From positions 7,926 through 71,925 of the forward strand of contig LT598463.1 of the NCBI GenBank assembly GCA_900074745.1: a DNA stretch of 64,000 bases. Reading direction: 5' to 3'. A program made the translations under genes and the position numbers. Numbering within the stretch: position 1 is the first letter of the stretch; every line of letters begins with the position of its first letter. Under the pieces are notes generated by a model that saw only the letters and a list, made by a program, of their open reading frames with translations, was not told the DNA's origin and made no database searches. This DNA is from Lachancea mirantina (taxonomy: Eukaryota; Ascomycota; Saccharomycetes; Saccharomycetales; Saccharomycetaceae). Below are positions 47,870 through 56,166 of this stretch, one piece after another.

Positions 47870-48369
47870 CTTAAATGAATAGCCTTCGATGCAAGTTTCC
47901 TTGAGCGCCGGTTTCGGTCGGTTTTCTATTTCACGAGGAATCGTATTCCGAACGGGGACCCCTTTTGGTTTTTAATGAAAAATTCTTGAAGAAAACCTGA
48001 TGATGCCAGTTTAGCTACTTACAATGAAACAGGAACAACCAGCGGATTAAGCTGATCCGAGATCACTAGATCTTGACAATGCTTGAAGTACACGCTAAAG
48101 CTGTGCCATTGCATCAAATCTTGTCGCAATAAGAGCTGTCATTTTTGGCTCTAACTCCTGCTAATATTGCAGTGATTTACAATAGTCGACGCTTGAGTTA
48201 TGTTTTGAACAGCGGAGTTATTCCCATGAGGACATTACGCGATCTCATAAATAGTGGTGTCCTTTTCATTGACATGTCAAACAGATTACATAAAATTATT
48301 ACCATGTCATTAATGCTTTTTGAATAACTCGTAGAACGATAACAATGCAAAAGTAAATTCTGCACGACA
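47870..48369. other. INP52 promoter and LEU4 3' region
   Basis: A 500-bp spacer. A 60-codon plus-strand frame at 48145-48327 has no domain, and antisense frames from LEU4 run into it. No gene recognised. Confidence 0.5.
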
Positions 48370-50196
48370 TCAAGCCGTTCCAGAGACCTTGGAAGTACGA
48401 TCTGGAAGAGCGATGTCACCAGATTGAACGAGAGCATTGATGACGTGGAAAATGGCCTTGGTTGAAGCGTCACCAACATCTTCAGAGACACCTACACCCC
48501 ATTTGTAGACTTTGGCATTGTCCGAATCGCGTCTGTAGGCCAAATGGATGTAAGAGGCGGCCTGAGTCGCAGACCCAGATCCTAACGAGTGTTCGGAATA
48601 GTTGGCCACTTCGAATCTGATGTTGAAAAGGTTGGACATAGCGTCCACGAGAGACGAGATGGGGCCGTTACCAGCACCGACCATGTCGAAGACTTGACCA
48701 TTGATCTCGACCTGTCCCGTGAGTTCTCTGCGCTCTTTGTCCAGTTTAGTGACGTTGTAATCAACGAGCGTGATGTCCTGGTATTCGCCAGAGTAGTTGT
48801 AGGTTTCTTTGAAGAGATCGGTTATCTCTTGGCTCTTAAGCTCTCTGCCCAACGAGTCGGCTCTGGTTTGCACCAAAGTTGAAAACTCAATTTGCATGTT
48901 TCTTGGCATATCTAGACCGAGGGAGCGCAAGATGACCCATGCAGCACCGCCTTTACCAGATTGGGAGTTGACTCTAATGACGGCCTCGTAGTCTCTGCCC
49001 ACGTCCTTGGGGTCCAAAGGCAAATAAGGAATCTTCCAAAGTTGGTCGCCTTGAGCACGTCTCTTGTCCTGTAGCGCGAAACCTTTCTTGATAGCATCCT
49101 GATGCGATCCGGAAAAGGCACACACGACTAAGTCACCTCCGTAGGGCGCTCTTGGAGACACTGGGATCTTGTTACAGCGCTCGACAACTTCAACCACAGA
49201 GTTGAGATCGGAGAAGTCCAAGTTTGGAGAAACACCCTGCGTGTACATGTTCAGTGCAACCGTGACAAGGTCTACGTTACCGGTTCTTTCACCGTTTCCG
49301 AAAAGACAGCCCTCGACACGGTCGGCGCCAGCTAGAATACCGAGCTCAGAGGCGGCGACACCGCAGCCACGATCGTTGTGGGCGTGGGTCGAGATGCAAA
49401 CTTTTTCACGTTCAGAGATGTGGGTCGAGAAATATTCGATCTGGTCAGCGTAGTTATTGGGGGTTGCGACTTCGACGGTAGCTGGAAGGTTGAAAATGAT
49501 TGGGTTTTCCGCAGTAGGTTCCCATGCGGCCTTGACGGCCTCGCAGATCTCTACAGCAAATTCTGGAGGAGTGTCACTGAAGCATTCTGGCGAGAATTGG
49601 TAGGTCCATTCGGTAGCTTGTTGGGTAGGGTCGTCCTTGGTGAGCTTTCTCACCAGCTTCGTAGCTTCGACGGCCTTAGCGACGGCTTCTTCCTGGGACA
49701 TATTGAAAACGATATCGCGGAACATGTCGCTAGTGGCGAGATAGACGTGTACAGTGGCCTTGTTAGCACCTGTAAGCGCCTCGACAGTACGCTTGATGAG
49801 ATGTTCACGTGACTGCACAAGACATTGGATAGCCACGTCTTCTGGAGCATGTTCGACAGCATAACGAGTGAAATCGAAATCCGTCTGCGACGCGGACGGG
49901 AAAGAAACTTCGATTTCTTTGAACCCGAGATTCACGAGCTTGTGGAAATACTCTTTTTTCTGCTCAACGGACATGGGGTCCGGGAGCGACTGATTACCGT
50001 CTCTGAGATCTGTAGAAAGCCATCTGGGTGCTTTAGTGATCCGTTTGCTGGGCCACTGTCTGTTGGGAAGGTCCACCGCGGTGAAAGGCTTGTATTTGAC
50101 GGACGGGTCCTTGAGCATGTACTTGTAACCGAGTTTAACCGGCGGGATCGTTTTGCCCGCGCTCTGCGCGAGCAGCGCAAACGTTTTTCTAAACAT
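48370..50196 (-). CDS. LEU4: 2-isopropylmalate synthase, mitochondrial
   Basis: A 608-residue enzyme that condenses acetyl-CoA with 2-ketoisovalerate, the first committed step of leucine synthesis. Identity to S. cerevisiae Leu4 (619) is very high. The N-terminus MFRKTFALLAQSAGKTIPPV is a presequence-like segment for mitochondrial import. Catalytic HMGL-like domain: WLSTDLRDGNQSLPDPM (metal-binding Asp), STHAHNDRGCGVAASE (metal-binding His pair), FGNGERTGNVDLV. The C-terminal regulatory LeuA domain (about 440-590) contains GAGNGPISSLVDAMSN and HSLGSGSATQAASYIH, where leucine feedback acts. A GTG lies one codon upstream; the ATG is at 50196. It is the single counterpart of S. cerevisiae LEU4 and LEU9. 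Confidence 0.98.
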   Translation of the reverse strand: MFRKTFALLAQSAGKTIPPVKLGYKYMLKDPSVKYKPFTAVDLPNRQWPSKRITKAPRWLSTDLRDGNQSLPDPMSVEQKKEYFHKLVNLGFKEIEVSFPSASQTDFDFTRYAVEHAPEDVAIQCLVQSREHLIKRTVEALTGANKATVHVYLATSDMFRDIVFNMSQEEAVAKAVEATKLVRKLTKDDPTQQATEWTYQFSPECFSDTPPEFAVEICEAVKAAWEPTAENPIIFNLPATVEVATPNNYADQIEYFSTHISEREKVCISTHAHNDRGCGVAASELGILAGADRVEGCLFGNGERTGNVDLVTVALNMYTQGVSPNLDFSDLNSVVEVVERCNKIPVSPRAPYGGDLVVCAFSGSHQDAIKKGFALQDKRRAQGDQLWKIPYLPLDPKDVGRDYEAVIRVNSQSGKGGAAWVILRSLGLDMPRNMQIEFSTLVQTRADSLGRELKSQEITDLFKETYNYSGEYQDITLVDYNVTKLDKERRELTGQVEINGQVFDMVGAGNGPISSLVDAMSNLFNIRFEVANYSEHSLGSGSATQAASYIHLAYRRDSDNAKVYKWGVGVSEDVGDASTKAIFHVINALVQSGDIALPDRTSKVSGTA

Positions 50197-51134
50197 CACG
50201 ATTGCACTAGTCTATGTGTGGAAACGTGGTAAACGTTACTTGTCGGTGGAATTTCTTGAGATGGAAATACCGCGTGGATGAAATCCTGCGTCCTAATATA
50301 CGATCGAGTCTTGCGTTTGTCGTTACTATTTGCGAGCTGAGTCCGAATCAGTCATCGTGCCTTACAAGTCATCACGTAGAAAAATTTTTCACTGAGTGTG
50401 TCTTGCGATGACAGGAAAAAGAACAGGTGTCGGGCGATGACAGCGAAGAGAAACGAGGCGAAACAAAGGGAGACGCAACGAAATATACAGCTGTAAGGAT
50501 TGTAAATTCCGTAGCTGTCGTGGAGTATGCATTGCGTAATAGTGTCGAACTTTCGGCTGTCATAAGATTTATATCACTTTATACGCATCTATTCCCCTAG
50601 CTGTTTGCGGCTCGGGAAACGGATCAAGCATTTGGTTAGAGGAAAAAATTTCCACCTCAAGGCGTTATATACGGGAAGTGAAAATGCTGCCTCCAGGAAA
50701 GGATTCCTCCATGTGGCAACCGTCCAAAATGCCTAGAGATTGCCATTGGCTTCCCACATATCACGGAAGGCACAACCTCCAGAGCGCCGGTGATCCTTGT
50801 CATTTAAAGTAGTCATTTTGCGGACGTCTAATTTCACTTAGTTATTATTGGGCGAAATGTGAAAATTTACAAGCGTTCTGCTCTGTTTGTAAGCCACCTG
50901 CGAATTTGTTCCGCCGATATTCACGTTTTCACTTGTGCATTAGCAAATGTCACTTTAGCTCATGATAACATGAAACCAGAAAATAAATAGACCGCTTGAC
51001 ACAGAAGGACTTTAGTGCTAAGGAATTGGAGAACGACTTACATCTGGGATCCAGGAGCGTATATCTATGTGCGTGTATATATATGTAAATATGGTACAGT
51101 GATTGGGAATGCAGAGGACAGTGGCGACAGGAGC
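50197..51134. promoter_or_regulatory. LEU4 promoter and spacer to RGS2
   Basis: A 938-bp region. No clean Leu3 palindrome (CCGG-N2-CCGG) or full Gcn4 site was found by eye; TGAGTC at 50338-50343 is a partial Gcn4-like match. Near 51068 there is a TG/TA-rich tract (GTGTATATATATG). No gene recognised. Confidence 0.45.
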
Positions 51135-52129
51135 TCAGGGTCCGGACGACGTGCCAGAGCTGCCGGAGCTGTTGCGACGAAACCTGAACTTGTGTACAAG
51201 TTTTTTGCCCGTGGATTTGAGCCTGAGTGAGTTGAACGCGGCAGAGCCCGGGCTCGAGAGGTTGGACGACGGCGTCGACGGCACGCTCGACTGTGCGGGC
51301 GCAGCGCGCTCGCACGCGCCCGTCGTGGGCGTGGCAAGCGTCTGCGCGCTGTTGGAACGCGGAGAGCTTGCGCAGGAGGCAAGGTCCAGCGAGGGAAGTG
51401 TGTCGGGGCCCACCGGAAGCAGGACGTCGGGGATGGCAACGCCGAGGCCCGGGGGCAGGTCGAGCGCTGCGACAGCGCGTTCCGCGGACGTCGTGGAGAA
51501 CAGCGACGCGGATCCCGCGGAAGGAGCCCTGGAAGCTGCGTTCGGCGTGGACATGTCATCGTCTTCGACGGCGAACTCGTTTGCGAGCGCTGACGCCGCC
51601 AGCTGTCGCGACAGCGGGCGTAACGGCAGCGCGTGCGACGCGTGCGACGCACCCGGCGCGGATTGGGGCTGCGGCGCCAGCATGGCACGCGAGGACGCAG
51701 CGGCGGTGTCGCGCGACACAGGTCTGTGCCGCGAGGTCGACGACGCCGACGACGCGCCGCTCGAGCTGCGACGCTGGCGGTCGACAAAGTTGTTGAACGC
51801 GTCCTGCAGCAGCAGCGTGATGTGGGTGCGAGCCGCCCGGATCGTGGCCGGCGGGGGCGGCCGCTCGCCCGCGTAGCAGGCGTCGAACACCTGTCGGATC
51901 TCCTGCGGCAAATTGCACTCCTGGGGCGAGTCCGGCCGGATGAACTGCAGGTACACGGCGTTGTGCCAGCGCTGCAGCTCGAACCGGGCCGCGTCGAGGA
52001 ACGCATCGGTGATGAGGATGAACTGCAGGTTTTCGTCGCAGTGCGCGCGTTTCAGAAACTCGTGGAACGCCACGACGGGCACTGGCGGGCACGCGCCGCG
52101 TCCAGCAGCGTGTCGAGTGTGAGTTTCCC
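51135..52129 (-). CDS. RGS2: RGS2-like regulator of G-protein signalling, start and frame unresolved
   Basis: The long frame (stop at 51135, read up to 52082) encodes VVAFHEFLKRAHCDENLQF, FLDAARFELQRWHNAVYLQFI and RQVFDACYAGE, an RGS-domain core, then about 200 Ser/Ala/Pro-rich residues. It lies between LEU4 and MET4/VAM3, where S. cerevisiae YOR107W (Rgs2, 309 residues, GTPase activator for the glucose-sensing G-alpha Gpa2) belongs. The expected beginning of the domain (GKLTLDTLLDAARARQ, 52129-52082) lies in a different frame immediately upstream. Neither frame has an ATG before the domain, and the plus strand shows no CAT between 52083 and 52370. The gene is very GC-rich, and opposite-strand frames are also long, so openness alone proves little. 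Assembly error, a missed upstream exon or decay are all possible. Confidence 0.75.
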
Positions 52130-52740
52130 AGCCTCGTGAGGAGCCAACGGTAGCGATATTTTAAAAGTAACCTTCAGGCAGGGACTGGCAGTTCGAAGAG
52201 ATCCGTGCGAAGGCAGCGTAGCTAGCGCGAGAGTTTGTCTGTGGCCTTCGGGACCCAACCGTGATGGAGCCGGGATCCTGTGGGAATCAAAAGCTGTTAC
52301 TCTTAAACTCAAATATTATTTCTTTTCGGCTTCTGGAATTCTTTTTTTTTTAATTTTTTTTCCTTAATTCCATTTTCCTCCTTGCTGGCCTCCGTTGGCC
52401 TCCGTTTGCCCCAGCTGAAACAAGAAAAGGCGTGCCGAGCGAAACAGGCACGAAACGCGCGGGAAACAAACGCGAAACACACCGTAAAACCCTCCGTTCA
52501 ACCCGGTCTCGAATGCGCATCGCCACTACTAAATCGCCATACTCTGACGGAGCGGGTGTTCGTAGTGTCTTGTGCGTCCCGCGGCCCGCGGGCCATTCCG
52601 TAGGCTCTTTCTTGTGACGCGGCGCTGCCGTTTTCCCCACGCAAACCCTAACCTTATCCGGGTCCACCATGGTGCCTCTGGGCCCGGAAGCCGCGGGCGG
52701 GCAGTGGGCAGCCGGAGATGGGAGATTGGGGAGAAAGAGC

Positions 52741-52768
52741 GAGAGGGAGAGGGAGAGGGAGAGAGAGG
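52741..52768. repeat. Purine microsatellite (GAGAGG)n
   Basis: A perfect-to-near-perfect GAGAGG/GAGAG run in the RGS2-MET4 spacer, all purines on the plus strand. It may form triplex DNA or exclude nucleosomes. Role unknown. Confidence 0.85.
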
Positions 52769-52933
52769 GCCACCGTGGGTGTCATCCACGGTGAGGCTGC
52801 TGTGGCTGCACGCGGCCGCACGCGCCACAATTGTGGCGCCGCCGGAGTCGGTGCAGGGGTGGAGGCAAGGGACCCTGGGCAGGGTGGGTCGTCCACGGTG
52901 ATCAGGCAGGGACTGGTGGGGTAGCAGAGTGAC

Positions 52934-53130
52934 CGGGTAACCCAGGGAGTCGTGGGCCGTAGAAAGCGATGTGCGGCGGGTGAGTGGCGGGTAACTCGTG
53001 GGTAACTCGTGGGTAACCTGCAGCCGTAGCGTGTCCGTGGTCAACACCTGAGGCCAGTCGCAACCGCTGCTGCTGTGTAGAGTAAAGGAGGGCTACCCGG
53101 CCTTTAGAGGGCTACCTGCTTGCTACCCGG
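52934..53130. promoter_or_regulatory. Array of Reb1-like sites upstream of MET4
   Basis: Two exact CGGGTAA cores (52934-52940, 52988-52994) match the known Reb1 site TTACCCG. Two near matches TGGGTAA (52999-53005, 53010-53016) arise from an 11-bp direct repeat, GTAACTCGTGG, at 52991-53012. Two reversed near matches, TACCCGG, lie at 53094-53100 and 53124-53130. Reb1 is a general factor that clears nucleosomes at promoters. Binding is inferred. Confidence 0.55.
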
Positions 53131-53306
53131 TTTCGTGCACAGCGAGCTCGCTCCTGCGATCTTTTCCCAAGACTCATCGTCCGCTGCCGGGCAAAAACGC
53201 ATACAAGCTCCTAACGACAAAGAAATACCTGTGGACCTCAGTCTCGTGCCCGTAGCACCAGCGACTTGCCTCCCTCACCTTCTCTGCCGGACCACAGATA
53301 AAGCAC

Positions 53307-54968
53307 ATGAGTTTCGACGCGAATCACACCGCTAAGGACGTTTTTGGGTCCGATGACCGTCGCGCGGACGCTGCCGACGCGGCACACGGCACGGGCCTCC
53401 ACAACGCGGATTTCTCGGACGCCACGCCCAATATTCTGTTGGAACAGCTCGCGTACGTCGACAATTTCATGCCGGAACTCGACAACTCGCTCCATGCGTT
53501 TGGACCCATGCTTGACGGCGACGACGGCCAGGGGACGGCCCTTGGCCTCGATGACCGGCTCGCCGCTGAGCTCAGTGCGTTCGCAGACGAGACGTTTATT
53601 TTCCCGGACGAGGAGAAACCGCACGACGCGGGCCCAAACGACGCCGGCGGCAGCAGCGGCGACCCTAGCGGAGTGCCCGCTACGGGCCCGGATCGGCCTG
53701 CGGCCGAGTCCTGGCCCGAGCTGCATAACGGGCAAGCGGATGCGACGACAGAACGGGGCTCCTCTGGCCGGAACTCCCACTATCTGTCGCGTCACCGCAG
53801 CAATTTTCTCGCGTCGCAATACGACAATGCGCGTCAGCGATTTTCATCCAAGGACCGTCAGACCCATACGAGCCACTCGCCCGAGGACGACCATGGGGGG
53901 TTTACGAACGTCGATATGGCGGAGCGCGAGTCCCAGCCGTTCTCGCGTCAAGGCCAAAACGGCAATGTCCCCTACAGCGCGTCTCCGCTCAGCAACCTCA
54001 TAGCCGATTTTTCGCGGCCCGAGGGCGTTTCGCGCCCGTATTCACTGTCCAACACTCCGGAGTCCAGCCAGAACACGGCTCCAGACCGTGCCTTTGCCGT
54101 TTCTTCTCTCTCACAGCCTCCGCAACACGCCCAAAACGACTGGTCCCGGATTCAGATGCCAGAGTACTCTTCTATACCCACATCCACCATCTTGGCGTTA
54201 CTGCCACGCGTGCGTGTGCCGCCGGGCGCGTATCGGTCTCTGCAAAGCGCGGGTTTCGAGCACGACCAGATCGAGGCGATTGCCGCGCTCATAGCCTATC
54301 ACCAAACCCAAAAAGCGCGTCTCAATGCATCAGCGGGCAACTCAACTATTAGTGCTGCCGCTTCTGCCAGTCCCAACGCTCAAGGGCCCGATTTGGCAAG
54401 CTTTTTGTTCCAATTCATAAATCAAGAACACGACTCACCCGGATCGCAACAGTCGGAACCCGGGCGCGCGTCAAACGCACACGAGCCGCGACAGAATCAT
54501 GCCACTCCCTCTTCAGACTTTCTTAACTCGCTGGTAGATTTTAAAGGTCCAAAACCTCCCGTGAATGCGGCTTCCAAAAAACCTGTTGACCCAGACTCTT
54601 CCCGTGCGCCAACGGTACCGACGGCAAGTGTCAACGAGGAAAAATTGAACAATGTCGAAACGGCACCTGTTGTAAAGCGCTCTGAATCGCAAACTGAGAT
54701 CCGCACCACTTCTGAGGGCCCAGTACCGAAGGCCAACAACAAACGGAAATTAAAGGAGCGCGAACTCGAATCGTCTATTCAGGAAGTGAGCGAACTAGCC
54801 GTCAACTTACAGAAACGTATACACACACTCGAGATGGAGAATAGGTTACTCAAAAATCTGATCATGGAAAAGGGTGAACTCACGGGAATAGAACAAGTCG
54901 AGGGAGTCCGTCGCGAAGTCGTTAAAAGCCTTAACACGCCTCAAAGCTCCAAAAGTGCTGTGGTTTGA
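53307..54968 (+). CDS. MET4: bZIP activator of the sulfur-amino-acid pathway
   Basis: A 553-residue transcription factor, shorter than S. cerevisiae Met4 (672). The C-terminus (about residues 476-545) has a weak basic region (NNKRKLKERELESSIQEVSE) and a leucine zipper (LQKRIHTLEMENRLLKNLI), as in Met4, which relies on Cbf1 and Met31/32 to find DNA. An acidic, hydrophobic N-terminal stretch (LEQLAYVDNFMPELDNSLHAF) fits the activation and ubiquitin-binding region. A conserved central block at about 284-345 (IPTSTILALLPRVRVPPGAY) probably serves cofactor binding. Most of the rest is disordered. The first half is much richer in GC than the second. It converges on VAM3. Neighbours LEU4, POL1 and AVT4 match S. 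cerevisiae YNL103W. Confidence 0.93.
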   Translation: MSFDANHTAKDVFGSDDRRADAADAAHGTGLHNADFSDATPNILLEQLAYVDNFMPELDNSLHAFGPMLDGDDGQGTALGLDDRLAAELSAFADETFIFPDEEKPHDAGPNDAGGSSGDPSGVPATGPDRPAAESWPELHNGQADATTERGSSGRNSHYLSRHRSNFLASQYDNARQRFSSKDRQTHTSHSPEDDHGGFTNVDMAERESQPFSRQGQNGNVPYSASPLSNLIADFSRPEGVSRPYSLSNTPESSQNTAPDRAFAVSSLSQPPQHAQNDWSRIQMPEYSSIPTSTILALLPRVRVPPGAYRSLQSAGFEHDQIEAIAALIAYHQTQKARLNASAGNSTISAAASASPNAQGPDLASFLFQFINQEHDSPGSQQSEPGRASNAHEPRQNHATPSSDFLNSLVDFKGPKPPVNAASKKPVDPDSSRAPTVPTASVNEEKLNNVETAPVVKRSESQTEIRTTSEGPVPKANNKRKLKERELESSIQEVSELAVNLQKRIHTLEMENRLLKNLIMEKGELTGIEQVEGVRREVVKSLNTPQSSKSAVV

Positions 54969-55082
54969 CAGGAAACTGTATGAGCAACGGGTATGGACCG
55001 TACAACGCGGACTATAAAATTAATTTAGGAAGTAATTTACTGTAACTAATGGAATACGCACTGCTAATGTTTAAAACAATCT

Positions 55083-55877
55083 CTAACTCAAGGCAGCAAG
55101 TGCCACGACTAAAACTACAACCACTACTATGATTAAAACCGCTATGCCACATTTGTTTTTGTTCCTCTGGGACTTGTCTGCCTTCGAAAGCTGTTCATTA
55201 GCACGCTGCAAGTTCCCAGAAAGACCGCTTATGTTATTATCAATATTGTCGACGTCTTCGCCTTGCTCCCGCACCATGGATCCCAGCTGCTTGAAGATCG
55301 CGTTCACTTCCTGCACCGCTGAATGTATGCGCGAAATCTCCTGGTTTCTCTGCTCCTGAACAATGCTATGAAAATCGAGTTCGTCCTGCGAAACTTCATT
55401 TGCTTTCCCCGACACTTGCACTTGCTGCTGTCGATCCTGGAGCAACGGTGTGTTTTCGTTACTCCCTATGGGCATCGATACATAACCTGCTGGCGAATCT
55501 TGCACCTGAGATTCCTTGATATTCAAGTCACCTGATTCGAGCCGCCTTATCGGATACTTCAATTTGAGGCTTTCGTAATGTCGCCTCGCTTTGAGAAGAG
55601 ACTCTTTCAGGCTCGCTAGATCTTTTGTCACCTTGTTATAAGGATCGAGACCCGCTGTTACTTGTTCCAACTCGTCCCTACACGTTTCACAACGCGGCAA
55701 AAACTCCGTATCGATACTGTACCGCAGTTCCTGCGAATCCCGTGCTGTACCTACCATCTGGCTTCGTTTCTCAAACACGTTTACGGCATGCGTCAAGGCC
55801 GCAAACATCTCGTTGAGTTGCTGGCCTTTGCCCTCAGGTGTCTTGCTAGTTTGATTCACCGCATCGAGAAACGACAT
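55083..55877 (-). CDS. VAM3: Vacuolar syntaxin (Qa-SNARE)
   Basis: A 264-residue tail-anchored SNARE for fusion at the vacuole; S. cerevisiae Vam3 has 283 residues. An N-terminal three-helix domain (about 10-115, from MFAALTHAVNVFEKRSQMV) is followed by a linker with the acidic dileucine signal ENTPLLQD, which in Vam3 directs AP-3 transport to the vacuole. Then come the SNARE helix (about 165-235, QNQEISRIHSAVQEVN-like region with the central Gln in FKQLGSMVREQGEDVDNID) and a C-terminal membrane anchor (CGIAVLIIVVVVVLVVAL). The alternative paralogue Pep12 is less likely given position: S. cerevisiae VAM3 is YOR106W next to RGS2 (YOR107W). It is divergent from POL1 with 289 bp between the ATGs. 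Confidence 0.94.
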   Translation of the reverse strand: MSFLDAVNQTSKTPEGKGQQLNEMFAALTHAVNVFEKRSQMVGTARDSQELRYSIDTEFLPRCETCRDELEQVTAGLDPYNKVTKDLASLKESLLKARRHYESLKLKYPIRRLESGDLNIKESQVQDSPAGYVSMPIGSNENTPLLQDRQQQVQVSGKANEVSQDELDFHSIVQEQRNQEISRIHSAVQEVNAIFKQLGSMVREQGEDVDNIDNNISGLSGNLQRANEQLSKADKSQRNKNKCGIAVLIIVVVVVLVVALAALS

Positions 55878-56019
55878 TGCACCACCAATAACAAAACCAC
55901 GAGACGTCTACCTTCCGTCTTCTATGGCTCCACTTCTTGTAAGATGTGCAGCTTTTCCATGTGGTATGGTCAATAAGCTTATCGTTTATCCAGATTTATG
56001 ATGACCATGTGACACAAGT

Positions 56020-56067
56020 CACGTGATACAGATGCAACGCGTAAACTAAAAATGAGTTAAAACGCGT
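56020..56067. promoter_or_regulatory. Two MluI cell-cycle boxes and an E-box ahead of POL1
   Basis: ACGCGT at 56037-56042 and 56062-56067, 125 and 100 bp before the POL1 ATG, are perfect MCB elements. In yeast these bind Mbp1/Swi6 (MBF) and drive G1/S expression, as known for POL1. CACGTG at 56020-56025 is a Cbf1/Pho4-type site and could serve POL1 or the divergent VAM3. Confidence 0.8.
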
Positions 56068-56166
56068 CGACAGGATTTCCGCTCAGGTTCACTTATCATC
56101 ACTGGTTAAGAGTTCAAGTGAAGGATAAGCCAACTTAGAAGGTAAGTGAAGAGCTAGAATTGGTCG

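Noticed and set aside
50338-50356. Gcn4-like half sites (TGAGTC, CAGTCA) upstream of LEU4
   Set aside because: Neither is a full TGASTCA, so I do not claim a Gcn4 site.
51103-51876. 257-codon plus-strand frame opposite RGS2
   Set aside because: The GC-rich DNA makes stops rare in every frame. The protein is low-complexity, and the minus strand carries a recognisable RGS core in the syntenic place.
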